This document shows positions 8,939 through 17,782 of a DNA stretch of 64,000 nt, one piece after another; position 1 is the stretch's first letter; each line of letters opens with the position of its first letter. Where the stretch lies: NCBI RefSeq assembly GCF_024022995.1, contig NZ_CP099582.1, forward strand, positions 1,116,001 to 1,180,000, given 5' to 3'. Source of the stretch: Thermococcus aggregans (GTDB taxonomy: Archaea; Methanobacteriota_B; Thermococci; Thermococcales; Thermococcaceae). A program made the position numbers and the translations under genes. Below the pieces are notes generated by a model. It did not search any database. It was given only the letters and a program-made list of their open reading frames with translations, and was not told where the DNA came from.

Positions 8939-9991
8939 ATGAAAGCGATTGTTGAGAGAGTTAGAGAGAAAACCCCGATACCAGTTTATGAGAGAACAAT
9001 TGAAAACGTGTTAAGTGCTATCCTTGCGAGCAAGGATCCTTGGAGGATAGTAGACCTTAGCGAAGAGCCACTTCCCCTCGTAGTTGCGGTGGTTGAAGCA
9101 CTTCACGAGTTAGGTTATGTGGAGTTCAAAGACGGGATACTCCTTACTCAGAAAGGGAAGGAGCTCGTGGAGAAGTATGGAATCGGAAAGAGAGAGGACT
9201 ACACCTGTAAACACTGCCAAGGAAAAACCGTTGAGCTCAATGCTTTTAGCGATCTCCTTGAGGAGTTTAAAGAAATTGTCAAAAACAGGCCCCAGCCAAA
9301 GCATGAGTTTGATCAGGCTTATGTAACTCCAGAAACAACAGTTGCAAGAGTTGCCCTGATGCACACTAGGGGAGACCTCGAGAACAAGGAAGTTTTTGTT
9401 CTGGGAGATGACGATTTAACGAGCATTGCTTTAATGCTTTCAGGCCTTCCAAAGAGGATTGCTGTTCTTGATATTGACGAGAGGCTTGTTAAGTTCATCG
9501 AGAAGACTGCCGAGGAAATTGGTTACAACAACGTGGAGATATTCACCTTTGACCTTAGGAAGCCCTTGCCAGACTACGCCCTAAGGAAGTTCGATACCTT
9601 CATCACTGATCCTCCCGAGACAGTCGATGCAGTTAGGGCTTTCGTTGGAAGAGGAATTGCAACCCTCAAAGGGCCTGGTTGTGCAGGTTACTTTGGAATC
9701 ACGAGAAGAGAAAGCTCAATTGACAAGTGGCACCAGATAGAGAAGCTCCTCATAACGGAGTTCAACGTGGTCATAACAGATATAATAAGGAACTTCAATG
9801 AGTACGTCAACTGGGGATATATGGAGGAAACAAGGGCTTGGAGGCTTCTACCAGTAAAGACCATGCCCACATACAACTGGTATAAGAGCTACATGTTTAG
9901 AATTCAAACCATTGAAGGCTCTAAAGGTTATGAAGAGGAAATCACAGTTGGTCAAGAACTTTATGACGACGAGGAAAGTTCAACTACCTGA
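8939..9991 (+). CDS. bpsA: N4-bis(aminopropyl)spermidine synthase (branched-chain polyamine synthase)
   Basis: 350 residues, close to the length of Thermococcus BpsA. An N-terminal winged-helix-like domain (about 1-85) is followed by a CKHC pair, then the aminopropyltransferase Rossmann domain with VLGDDDLTS (around residues 153-162; the Asp-rich loop is catalytic in the family) and TDPPET (around 222). It transfers aminopropyl groups from decarboxylated SAM to spermidine giving quaternary branched polyamines, which in Thermococcus are needed for growth at the highest temperatures. GGAGGGAGTG lies before the ATG at 8939, five codons into the open frame. It stands alone, divergent from dphB. 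Confidence 0.95.
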   Translation: MKAIVERVREKTPIPVYERTIENVLSAILASKDPWRIVDLSEEPLPLVVAVVEALHELGYVEFKDGILLTQKGKELVEKYGIGKREDYTCKHCQGKTVELNAFSDLLEEFKEIVKNRPQPKHEFDQAYVTPETTVARVALMHTRGDLENKEVFVLGDDDLTSIALMLSGLPKRIAVLDIDERLVKFIEKTAEEIGYNNVEIFTFDLRKPLPDYALRKFDTFITDPPETVDAVRAFVGRGIATLKGPGCAGYFGITRRESSIDKWHQIEKLLITEFNVVITDIIRNFNEYVNWGYMEETRAWRLLPVKTMPTYNWYKSYMFRIQTIEGSKGYEEEITVGQELYDDEESSTT

Positions 9992-10062
9992 CTCTTTTTC
10001 CATATTTTTGTTCCATAAGGTTTAAATTTGTTGTTTAGAAAGCTTTTTTCAGGTGAGGAAAA

Positions 10063-10380
10063 GTGAGTGAAAACCCCAAGATCACAAAGGAAATGGTTCT
10101 CGAAAAGCTCAAGGAGGTAATTGACCCGGAAATTGGAATAGACGTTGTTAACCTGGGGCTTATATATGAGCTCAAAGTAAATCCCGACAACACGGTTTAC
10201 GTTAAGATGACCATGACGACTCCGGGCTGTCCTCTCACTATGTGGCTTCTTCAAGCTGTAGAGCAAAAGATTCTGGAAATCCCAGGAGTTAAAGATGCGG
10301 AAATAGAGCTCACATTTGATCCTCCTTGGACTCCTGATAGAATAAGCGAAGAGGTCAAGAAAAAGCTGGGAATAATTTGA
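10063..10380 (+). CDS. MIP18/DUF59-family Fe-S cluster assembly protein
   Basis: 105 residues forming a single DUF59 domain: LKEVIDPEIGIDVVNLGLIY near the N-terminus and the MTTPGCPL segment with the single conserved Cys, then LTFDPPWTPDRIS. These proteins (PaaD/SufT/MIP18 type) help mature iron-sulfur proteins in the cytosol. The start is a GTG preceded by AGGTGAGG. A ferredoxin gene follows about 200 nt downstream with its own promoter, so the two share theme but probably not a transcript. Confidence 0.93.
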   Translation: MSENPKITKEMVLEKLKEVIDPEIGIDVVNLGLIYELKVNPDNTVYVKMTMTTPGCPLTMWLLQAVEQKILEIPGVKDAEIELTFDPPWTPDRISEEVKKKLGII

Positions 10381-10534
10381 GGACTTTTTCCGATTTTATG
10401 TCCTTTTTAAAGTATATCTCATTGAGGCTCTTCTGCGGGTTGCATGGAAGTTAAAGTTGATTTCTCCGCTCATTTTCTCTCTCGTTTTCTTCCCTGTTTT
10501 CTTTTTCTCCCTAATGTGGGGTAACCTTTAGTTT

Positions 10535-10552
10535 GGAAAAGGTTTTTAAACC
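10535..10552 (+). promoter_or_regulatory. Strong BRE/TATA promoter of the ferredoxin gene
   Basis: GGAAAAGGTTTTTAAACC combines a GAAAAGG-type BRE with a TTTTTAAA TATA box about 45 nt before the ATG at 10595. The near-ideal match suggests strong expression, as expected for the main electron carrier. Confidence 0.65.
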
Positions 10553-10573
10553 TAGGCTTCCCTCTATCTTTGA

Positions 10574-10774
<201 letters not shown>

Positions 10775-10871
10775 ATTCTTTTCCCTTTTTATTACTCTTC
10801 TTGGCTTTTCTGTGTCTTCTTGGGAAGAAAAGTTATTAGAAAAAGCTAAAGCTAAAAGAAAAAATAAGAAG

Positions 10872-12044
10872 TTAATCTAATGTCAGCCCAAACTTTTTCG
10901 CCTGTTCAAGCACGTATTCCCTGATCTCTCTGGCTTTTGGAAGTTCCGCGACTATTTCTCCATTTTCGATGAGCGGTCTAAGGAGTGGTTCAACTTTTGC
11001 CCCACAGACTGGGCATTTTTCGAGCTTTTTCTCTGCTGGAACTCTGTGGTAGTGTCCGTTTTCACACCTGTACACCTGTTTTCTTCCGCTAAGCTTTCCT
11101 CTCTTTGTTAGCGGCTTTCCTTCGACTTCAACTATGTCAAGGGAGAAGTCTATTGGTTTTGCACTTGCTATGCTTCCTCCAACACCAAAGGCATCCGCTA
11201 CGTCTGCAAGTTCTTGAAGGCTTTCTTCGTCCAGTCCACCGCTTAAAAATATCTTAACGTGCTCGTAGCCTCTCAAATCCAGTTCCCATCTTACTTCCTC
11301 TACTATGCGTCTAAAGTTCCCTCTTCTTGAACTCGGTGTGTCAAGTCTTACCGCGGCCAGCCTTTCTCCTAACGCTTCAGCCGCCATTAAAGCCTCTAAC
11401 TTCTCATCGCAAAGGGTATCAACGAGCGCTACCCTTGGCACATCTTCTGGCATAACCTCGTCGAAGTATTTCCATGCCTTTACCTGATCACCAATCGTTA
11501 GGATTAACGCGTGAGGCATTGTCCCAACTGGCTTTTCTCCGATCATCTCGGCTCCTAAAACGCCGCTAACTCCATCGCAGCCCCCTATGAATGCTGAGCG
11601 GTCAATCATAGGAGCTATTGCGGGGTGCATGTGCCTTATACCAAAGGAGTAAACTGGCTTGAACTTTGCCGCTATTTTGACTCTAAGTGCGGCTGTTGCT
11701 ATTCCGCTTGCTTGACTCAGCATTCCGAGAAGTGCAGTTTCAAAGATTCCGAATTCTTTGTAGTAGCCTTCAATCTGCATTACGGGCTCATATGGGTGGA
11801 ATATTGTCCCCTCGGGCATAGAGTAAACGTTTACTGGATGTCCTTCTAAGAGCTTTGCGACTTCTTCAACTCCCGCTAAAACTCCCCATTTCCAGCCTTT
11901 TGGAAGGGAAGTTGTGGAGATATCGGCAAAGACTTTCTTGTGGATTCCTTTTTCCTCAAGTATCTTTTTGGTTCTGATGAAATAAACATCAGTGGTCTTT
12001 CCGGCTTTTATCTCATCCTCATGGGCTATGTAAAAATCTCTCAT
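10872..12044 (-). CDS. pncB: Nicotinate phosphoribosyltransferase
   Basis: 390 residues. The segments FADISTTSLP, YSFGIRHMHPAIAPMIDR, GTMPHALIL, ALVDTLCDEK, AVRLDTPSSRRG and IFLSGGLDEE match the archaeal branch of NAPRTase, which makes nicotinate mononucleotide from nicotinate and PRPP in NAD salvage. Near residues 325-350 a zinc-ribbon-like insert (CENGHYH then CPVCG) precedes the C-terminus, as in other archaeal members. The in-frame GTG three codons upstream overlaps the GAGGTGAAG ribosome-binding site, so the ATG at 12044 is chosen. Upstream, 60 nt away, is the PTPS-like gene on the same strand. Confidence 0.94.
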   Translation of the reverse strand: MRDFYIAHEDEIKAGKTTDVYFIRTKKILEEKGIHKKVFADISTTSLPKGWKWGVLAGVEEVAKLLEGHPVNVYSMPEGTIFHPYEPVMQIEGYYKEFGIFETALLGMLSQASGIATAALRVKIAAKFKPVYSFGIRHMHPAIAPMIDRSAFIGGCDGVSGVLGAEMIGEKPVGTMPHALILTIGDQVKAWKYFDEVMPEDVPRVALVDTLCDEKLEALMAAEALGERLAAVRLDTPSSRRGNFRRIVEEVRWELDLRGYEHVKIFLSGGLDEESLQELADVADAFGVGGSIASAKPIDFSLDIVEVEGKPLTKRGKLSGRKQVYRCENGHYHRVPAEKKLEKCPVCGAKVEPLLRPLIENGEIVAELPKAREIREYVLEQAKKFGLTLD

Positions 12045-12104
12045 TTTCTTCACCTCTTATCTTACTACATTATTTCCATCAAATTTTAGCTTTTTGGTAG
12101 AGTG

Positions 12105-12452
12105 TTAGAACTCAAATTCAACACCGTTATCATCTCCTTCCCACAGAACAATTTTATGCAGCCTAATCCCTTGGGGCAAGCCTTTCTTAACTTGTTCCGC
12201 AATCCATAGGGCAATGTTCTCTGTTGTAGGGTTCTCGAAGATTTTGTTTAGATTTTTATGTCTTAACGGAGCAATAGCATTGTCTAATATCTTCCTAAGT
12301 TCCAAAAAATCCATTATGTATCCTTCCTTTACTTCTCCTTCAATGAAAATTTCGCCTCTGAAAGTGTGTCCGTGAATCTCTTCAAGTTCCCCGTTTATCT
12401 TTACCGCATGGGCGGCATCGAAAGTGAACTTTTCCCTAATCCTAGCTTTCAT
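12105..12452 (-). CDS. 6-pyruvoyl-tetrahydropterin synthase/QueD-family protein
   Basis: 115 residues with the family's zinc-binding histidines: FDAAHAV (first His) and IHGHTF (second and third), plus PTTENIALW near the C-terminus. The catalytic Cys of QueD/PTPS is absent; in its place the loop before HGH reads NGELEEI with Glu residues, as in PTPS variants that act in folate-type pterin synthesis rather than in queuosine or biopterin synthesis. Thermococcales are known to use such a variant to make 6-hydroxymethyl-dihydropterin; that specific role is inference here. Lies just upstream of pncB on the same strand. Confidence 0.88.
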   Translation of the reverse strand: MKARIREKFTFDAAHAVKINGELEEIHGHTFRGEIFIEGEVKEGYIMDFLELRKILDNAIAPLRHKNLNKIFENPTTENIALWIAEQVKKGLPQGIRLHKIVLWEGDDNGVEFEF

Positions 12453-12757
12453 ACTCTCACCAAAAGCATTTCGGGGTTTGATAGTTAAAACACTTTGGTG
12501 ATGGTATGGGTTGTGGGGTTGAAGTTCCAGCTCAGAGGGTTTTGGATAGTGTCTAGTAATTTACGTTGATATGGGACTTTTGCAAGTTTTTAGAGATTAA
12601 AGAGAAGTCTTTTTGCGATTAGAGCATCCGAGATAGTATCGGCAAGTGATTATGCAATAGAAGACATATTCTTGTGTAGCGAAAATAACTCACCGTAATA
12701 TTTAAAATTGGCGAGAACTTATAAAGGGCAGCAGGTTAGTTCTTGGAGGTGGTAAAG
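12453..12757. other. Intergenic region with metG promoter and possible coding relic
   Basis: About 300 bases between the divergent PTPS-like and metG genes. Near metG, GTAATATTTAAAATTGG (around 12693-12709) is a likely TATA region, and GGAGGTGGT at 12745-12753 is the metG ribosome-binding site. The stretch 12525-12692 read on the plus strand gives a coding-like sequence interrupted by two stops, suggesting a decayed gene or element end, but I cannot name it. Confidence 0.35.
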
Positions 12758-14959
12758 ATGAGATTCACTGTAACCTCTGCGTTGCCTTATGCTAACGGAC
12801 CCATCCATGCGGGACATCTGGCTGGAGCTTACCTGCCAGCAGACATATTCGTACGCTATCTGAGGCTAAAAGGAGAAGACGTTATTTTCATATGTGGAAC
12901 TGATGAACACGGAACCCCAATAACTTTCAGAGCTTTAAAGGAAGGTAGAAGCCCAAGGGAGATAGTGGACTACTACCATGAGCACATCAAAACGACCTTC
13001 GAAAGGGCAAAAATAAGCTTCGACTATTTTGGAAGAACAGAACTTCCCGTTCACTACAGATTAAGCCAAGAGTTCTTCTTAAAGGCTCTTGAGAACGGGC
13101 ATCTTGTTAAAAAGGTGGAAAAGCAGGCTTATTGTGAGCATGACAAGATGTTCTTACCGGATAGATACGTTATCGGTACCTGTCCTTATTGTGGTGCTGA
13201 AGATCAAAGAGGAGACCAATGTGAAGTCTGTGGTCATCCCCTTACTCCAGAGAAGCTTATTAATCCAAGGTGTAACATCTGTGGAAATCCAATAACATTC
13301 AAAGATTCAGCCCATTACTACATAAAAATGCAGGACTTCCAAGAGAAGCTTAAGGAATGGGTTCTAAGTCAGAAACACTGGAAGCCAAATGTCAGAAACA
13401 CCGTCTTGGGCTGGATTGAGGAGGGACTTGAGGAGAGGGCAATAACGAGAGACCTCAACTGGGGAATTCCAGTGCCCCTTGAGGATGAGGATGTCAAAGG
13501 AAAAGTCCTCTACGTCTGGTTTGAGGCTCCGATAGGCTACATCTCGATAACCATTGAGTACTTTAAGAGGCTTGGAAAAGAGGAGGAGTGGAAAAAATAC
13601 TGGCTTAAGGGCTATGATGGCGAGACTAGGATTATTCACTTTATCGGAAAGGACAACGTTCCGTTCCATGCCATATTCTGGCCAGCATTCTTGATGGCTT
13701 ATGGCAAGTACAAAGACGAGAAAGGGGAGTTTGAGTGGCTTCTGCCCTATGATATTCCGGCAAACGAATACCTAAACTTGGAGGGTAGAAAGTTTTCAAC
13801 GAGCAGAAACTGGGCTATATGGGTACATGAGTTCCTCGATGCATTTCCAGCGGACTACTTGAGGTACTATCTAACTGCCATAATGCCCGAGACGAGGGAC
13901 AGCGACTTCAGTTTTGAAGACTTCAAGAAGAAGATAAACGAGGAGCTTGTAAACAACCTTGGAAACTTCGTGCACAGGGCGCTGACCTTTGTTAACAGGT
14001 ATTTCGATGGAAAAGTCCCAGAGATAGGGGAACTCGACGAGCTCGATAAGAGAGCATTCGAGGAGATAGAGAAAGCTTTTGCAGAAGTTGGCGAGTTAAT
14101 ATCAAAATACCAGTTCAAAGAGGCTCTCAAGAGGGTAATGGCACTCGCAATATTTGGCAATCAGTATTTCGATTACCAGAAGCCCTGGAAAACTGCTAAA
14201 ACCGACAAAGTTAGGACTGGAACAACAGTGAACATATCCCTCCAAATCGTCAAGGCTTTGGGAATTCTCCTTGAGCCATTCCTCCCAGATGCGAGCGAAA
14301 AGATATGGCACCTCTTGAACCTTGAAGAAGTCAAGAAATGGAAGTTTGAGCCCCTTAAGACAGGACACAAAGTTAGAAAGGCGGAGATCCTCTTTAGGAA
14401 GGTTAGCGATGAGGATATCATAGCCTACATAGTGAAGTACATAGCCAAAGGCAACCCCGAAAGTGCCAGAATCCTGCTTGCCAAGTATTACAAGGTGGAA
14501 GATGTTGTTAAGGTGGCCAAAGAGAGGCTTGGGGAGGAAGCGGAGGTAATATTGAGGAAGATTTATGGAGAAAAAGTAAAAATAAAGGAAGAAAAAGTAA
14601 AGAAACCGGAAAAAAGAAAGGAGGATGTGAAAATGAGCTACGTGAAATTTGATGAATTTGCCAAACTTGATATAAGAATTGGAAAAATAATAAGCGTTGA
14701 GGACCACCCAAATGCCGACAGGCTTTATGTTGTTAAAGTTGACCTTGGAGACGAGGTTAGGCAGCTTGTGGCAGGTTTGAAGGCATACTACAAAAAAGAA
14801 GAGCTCCTCAACAAGTACGTTGCTGTTATTACAAACCTAGAGCCAAAGAAGCTTCGCGGCGTTGAAAGCCAGGGAATGCTCTTGGCGGCAGATGATGGAG
14901 AAACTGTTGCTCTGCTAACACCAGAGAGAGAAGTAAAATTAGGGGCAAAGGTTCGCTGA
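12758..14959 (+). CDS. metG: Methionine--tRNA ligase with fused C-terminal tRNA-binding domain
   Basis: 733 residues. N-terminal PYANGPIHAGH is the HIGH motif; two zinc knuckles follow (CPYCG/CEVCG and CNICG with an earlier Cys); GRKFSTSRNWAIW holds the KMSKS-type loop. A helical anticodon-binding domain leads to a Lys/Glu-rich linker (about residues 600-625), then a Trbp111/EMAPII-like OB-fold domain starting at SYVKFDEFAKLDIRIGKI. The enzyme charges tRNA-Met for initiation and elongation. GGAGGTGGT before the ATG at 12758 decides the start. An internal ATG at 14633, in frame and behind AAAGGAGGATGTG, could give the tRNA-binding domain alone. Confidence 0.97.
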   Translation: MRFTVTSALPYANGPIHAGHLAGAYLPADIFVRYLRLKGEDVIFICGTDEHGTPITFRALKEGRSPREIVDYYHEHIKTTFERAKISFDYFGRTELPVHYRLSQEFFLKALENGHLVKKVEKQAYCEHDKMFLPDRYVIGTCPYCGAEDQRGDQCEVCGHPLTPEKLINPRCNICGNPITFKDSAHYYIKMQDFQEKLKEWVLSQKHWKPNVRNTVLGWIEEGLEERAITRDLNWGIPVPLEDEDVKGKVLYVWFEAPIGYISITIEYFKRLGKEEEWKKYWLKGYDGETRIIHFIGKDNVPFHAIFWPAFLMAYGKYKDEKGEFEWLLPYDIPANEYLNLEGRKFSTSRNWAIWVHEFLDAFPADYLRYYLTAIMPETRDSDFSFEDFKKKINEELVNNLGNFVHRALTFVNRYFDGKVPEIGELDELDKRAFEEIEKAFAEVGELISKYQFKEALKRVMALAIFGNQYFDYQKPWKTAKTDKVRTGTTVNISLQIVKALGILLEPFLPDASEKIWHLLNLEEVKKWKFEPLKTGHKVRKAEILFRKVSDEDIIAYIVKYIAKGNPESARILLAKYYKVEDVVKVAKERLGEEAEVILRKIYGEKVKIKEEKVKKPEKRKEDVKMSYVKFDEFAKLDIRIGKIISVEDHPNADRLYVVKVDLGDEVRQLVAGLKAYYKKEELLNKYVAVITNLEPKKLRGVESQGMLLAADDGETVALLTPEREVKLGAKVR
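14617..14635 (+). promoter_or_regulatory. Internal ribosome-binding site inside metG
   Basis: AAAGGAGGATGTGAAAATG lies inside metG exactly at the boundary between catalytic and tRNA-binding parts. The GGAGG core is 8 bases from an ATG that is in frame with metG (codon 626). It may be a leftover of two once separate genes or a working internal start. Lys/Glu-rich coding sequence (AAG GAG GAT) can make such a site by chance. Confidence 0.4.
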
Positions 14960-15045
14960 GGTTCCCTTCCTTAAATTTTTCTCCTTATTGATTATTCTAA
15001 GTTGGTTGTTTTTCGGGGGGTTGAACATCTCTAAGCTCTTAAGGG

Positions 15046-15780
15046 CTAAATCAACATTTTAATTCCGATTAAAACGAGCATAAAAGCAAATCCGCGTTTT
15101 AACTTCTCTGAATGCAGAGTGTGAGCGCTTCTTGCCCCCAAATATGCTCCTATTATAAGTCCCGGAGCTAAAAGAAGTGCCGTTTCTATGTTTACATTTT
15201 CAGCTTTAAAATGTCCATAAGTTCCAGCGAGGGCAGTGAAAAAGAGCGCTACGCTGGATGTCCCGATGGAATATCTAACGGGTATATTAACTAGGACGTG
15301 GAAAAGGGGAACGTTTAGGATTCCTCCGCTTATCCCAAGCAGACCGGACAGAAAGCCTGAAATCACACCCACTATGGGGACGTTTTTGTAGTTTATTTTG
15401 ATATTTTCTTCGTGATGTGACTTTGAAGGGCTTGTAGTCATCTTATATGCCAGATAAAACAAAAGAATTGTGAAAATACCTCTTAAAAAGGCCTCATTTA
15501 GAAACGTTGCTACGTGCGCCCCAATTAACGCGGCTGGTATTGAAAACGCCTCTTTAATTGCCACGACTTTAAAAAGAACTTTTCCTCTCTTGATGTGTGT
15601 ATAAGCGGAAGCAAAAGAGCTAATCACTATGCAGGCAAGGCTCGTGCCTATTGCGGTATGAATAGGCAATCCTATAAATGTAAGCGTTGGCACTATCAGG
15701 AATCCGCCACCTACCCCAAAAAGGCCAGCTATTGTCCCTATTGCAACTCCAAGAGCGAAATCAAAGAGATAACTAATCAT
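15046..15780 (-). CDS. TauE/SafE-family membrane exporter (first of tandem pair)
   Basis: 244 residues, about eight hydrophobic segments in two homologous halves. Each half has the family's glycine-rich motif: IAGLFGVGGGFLIVPTL near the N-terminus and LSGLLGISGGILNVPLF in the middle. TauE/SafE proteins are thought to export sulfite, sulfoacetate or related anions from the cytoplasm. It is related to the next gene upstream (15845-16609) with the same two motifs, so they arose by duplication. The start ATG has no clear ribosome-binding site. The 64-nt spacing allows co-transcription with its paralogue. Confidence 0.9.
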   Translation of the reverse strand: MISYLFDFALGVAIGTIAGLFGVGGGFLIVPTLTFIGLPIHTAIGTSLACIVISSFASAYTHIKRGKVLFKVVAIKEAFSIPAALIGAHVATFLNEAFLRGIFTILLFYLAYKMTTSPSKSHHEENIKINYKNVPIVGVISGFLSGLLGISGGILNVPLFHVLVNIPVRYSIGTSSVALFFTALAGTYGHFKAENVNIETALLLAPGLIIGAYLGARSAHTLHSEKLKRGFAFMLVLIGIKMLI

Positions 15781-15844
15781 GGAAAGAGTTCACAAAATCA
15801 CTTTAAATTTTTTCCGGATAAACTCAGAGATAAAAAATAAAAAC

Positions 15845-16609
15845 TCAGGGAACAGGATATCCAAGCCCCTTGAGGATCATCCTGATTGCTAAGAATGCCA
15901 TCACAACCGCGAAAGCTTTTGTTAGATTACTGGCTTTAGTCCTTTTTGCTATCCTTGCTCCCAGCTGGGCACCGACTATCAGGCCTGGCACGAGTAGGGC
16001 CAGCCACTCAACTTCAACGTTGCCGAGCATGTAGTGTTTTAAGGCCCCGCTCGTAGCTGTGAACACTATTGCAAAGCTCGAAGTTGCCACGGCGTAGTGG
16101 ATTGGTAACCCCATATAAGTCAGAAACGGTACGTTTATTGCCCCACCGCCTATGCCGAGCAAGCCACTTGCTATCCCCGCTATAAACCCTCCTAGAGGTA
16201 CTATCTTGTAGTTCAGCTTTATTTGGCTTAGATCAACTTCATGCGGTTCTTTGCTCTTCTTGCGGTAGAGCCTTATAGCAACTAGGAACAAAACTACACC
16301 GAAGATTACTTTTAGTTGGCTTGCACTTATGTAACTTGTCATCCATGCACCTATGTAAGCTCCTATAATGGCAGTGCTTGCCAAAAGCAGACCTGCCTTG
16401 TAGTGTATCCTCCTTTGTCTGTGGTAGGCTATGGCAGAGCTCAGTGAAGTGAATACAACCGCAGCACTTGAGGTTCCAACCGCGTGATGTATCTCGACCC
16501 CTAAGAGATTCAACGTAGGCACTATCAAAAATCCTCCTCCCAGGCCAAAGAGAGCAGCTAAGATTCCTATGAAAACCCCAACGGCAAAGTACCCAACGTA
16601 TTTAAGCAA
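15845..16609 (-). CDS. TauE/SafE-family membrane exporter (second of tandem pair)
   Basis: About 254 residues from a TTG start. It carries LAALFGLGGGFLIVPTLNLLG in the first half and ASGLLGIGGGAINVPFL in the second, and a positively charged loop (YRKKSKEPHE) between halves. Anion or sulfur-compound export is the family role; substrate unknown. The open frame extends upstream to 16642 inside the M42 peptidase gene, but GGAGGTGATC lies just before the TTG at 16609, so I choose this start. It follows the peptidase gene by 13 bases and very likely shares its transcript. Confidence 0.9.
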   Translation of the reverse strand: MLKYVGYFAVGVFIGILAALFGLGGGFLIVPTLNLLGVEIHHAVGTSSAAVVFTSLSSAIAYHRQRRIHYKAGLLLASTAIIGAYIGAWMTSYISASQLKVIFGVVLFLVAIRLYRKKSKEPHEVDLSQIKLNYKIVPLGGFIAGIASGLLGIGGGAINVPFLTYMGLPIHYAVATSSFAIVFTATSGALKHYMLGNVEVEWLALLVPGLIVGAQLGARIAKRTKASNLTKAFAVVMAFLAIRMILKGLGYPVP

Positions 16610-16622
16610 AGGATCACCTCCA

Positions 16623-17621
16623 TTATTCAAGCTCAAACACAAGGGCTTCGATTAGTTTTATTAATGCTTTGAGGTCATCTATATGGAGCATTTCCGTTTC
16701 GCTGTGGAGGTATTTTATGGGAACGCTTAGAGCTAAGGTCTGGCTCTTGTTCTCAAAAACAGATGCATCGGTTCCTCCGCCAGTAACTCCAACTTGGATT
16801 GGAATCTTGTTCTTTTTCGCTATCTCAAGAGTTTTTTTCGCTAATGCGGGAGTGTATATTGCGGAATTATCCACAGCTCTTATCACGGCGCCCTTTCCAA
16901 GCCTCACATCCCCCGTAAGGAAGGAGCAGCATGCAAACGAATCCACGGCTATAGCGTATTTCGGTGAATATGTGTTTGCAAGGAACTTGGATCCTTTAAG
17001 CCCTATTTCCTCCTGAACTGTGAAGGCAAAAATGTACTTTCCTTCCAAGTCGTGGTCAACGAGGTTCTTTATGGCCTCTACAAGAGCTACAACGCCGAAC
17101 CTGTCGTCTAAAGAGCGTGTTGCAATGTATTTGTTGTTTAAGACGCTAAAATGCTTTTTAAATACAGCAAAGTCCAAAACTTTTACACCCATTTCTTCAG
17201 CTTCTTCCTTCGACTCCGCCCCGATGTCTATTTCAAGGCTGTGCCACGGCACTGTGTCGAATTTCCTTTCAAGATTGAGGTGCACGGGAGTAACTCCTAT
17301 GACTCCATCCAGTTCTCCCTTTTCGGTTATTACCTTTACGTGCCTTCCCAAAAGAAGCCTGTCGTCTATTCCTCCTACTTTTCTAAACTTTAATTTTCCG
17401 TTTTCTGTTATCCCCGTTATTAAAAGCCCAATTTCGTCCATATGTGCCATGAAAATTGCTTTCTCCTCACCCTCTCCAAGTTCCACAATTAGGTTTCCAA
17501 TTGTATCAACTCTGTAGCCGGCGTAATCTTTTATCCACTCGATAATCTTTTCCCTTACCTTATCCTCATAACCCGAAATACCGGGGAGTTGAGTTATCTC
17601 TTTAAGCTCTTCAACAATCAT
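16623..17621 (-). CDS. M42-family metallo-aminopeptidase (TET-like)
   Basis: About 332 residues. Metal-binding residues of the M42 family are visible: MAHMDEIG near residue 63 (first His), RSLDDRFG (bridging Asp), VQEEIGLKGS (Glu pair with catalytic base), AVDSFA (Asp) and KYLHSETEM (His). TET peptidases form large dodecamers that trim peptides in the cytosol, matching peptide-based growth. GGTGG lies five bases before the ATG at 17621; the in-frame GTG three codons upstream belongs to that site. Two TauE-type exporter genes follow on the same strand. Confidence 0.94.
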   Translation of the reverse strand: MIVEELKEITQLPGISGYEDKVREKIIEWIKDYAGYRVDTIGNLIVELGEGEEKAIFMAHMDEIGLLITGITENGKLKFRKVGGIDDRLLLGRHVKVITEKGELDGVIGVTPVHLNLERKFDTVPWHSLEIDIGAESKEEAEEMGVKVLDFAVFKKHFSVLNNKYIATRSLDDRFGVVALVEAIKNLVDHDLEGKYIFAFTVQEEIGLKGSKFLANTYSPKYAIAVDSFACCSFLTGDVRLGKGAVIRAVDNSAIYTPALAKKTLEIAKKNKIPIQVGVTGGGTDASVFENKSQTLALSVPIKYLHSETEMLHIDDLKALIKLIEALVFELE

Positions 17622-17715
17622 CGTTTCCACCGAAAATAGATGGAAGCAAACTACTTAAGGTTTTTTGATAGCGTTAAGATTTGCATCTTAACGGGCTTTC
17701 AATTTTTGTCGGCTA

Positions 17716-17762
17716 AACTTTAAAAACCCCGGGAGAATTATTTATAAAGGGTTTTTAAACCC
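17716..17762 (+). promoter_or_regulatory. Promoter region of the TBP gene with inverted repeat
   Basis: TAAACTTTAAAAACC (17714-17728) fits a BRE/TATA element. A second AT-rich match, TATTTATAAAGG (17739-17750), lies closer to the gene. GGGTTTTTAAACCC at 17749-17762 has GGGTTT/AAACCC arms and would fall near the transcription start of the first promoter, either an operator or leader hairpin. The ribosome-binding site GGAGGTG is at 17770-17775. Confidence 0.45.
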
Positions 17763-17782
17763 AGCTTAAGGAGGTGCAAAAC

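Noticed and set aside
10440-10520. Short ORF (ATG at about 10444) between the DUF59 protein and ferredoxin genes
   Set aside because: Only 26 codons, no ribosome-binding site, pyrimidine-rich; more like a leader or terminator region.
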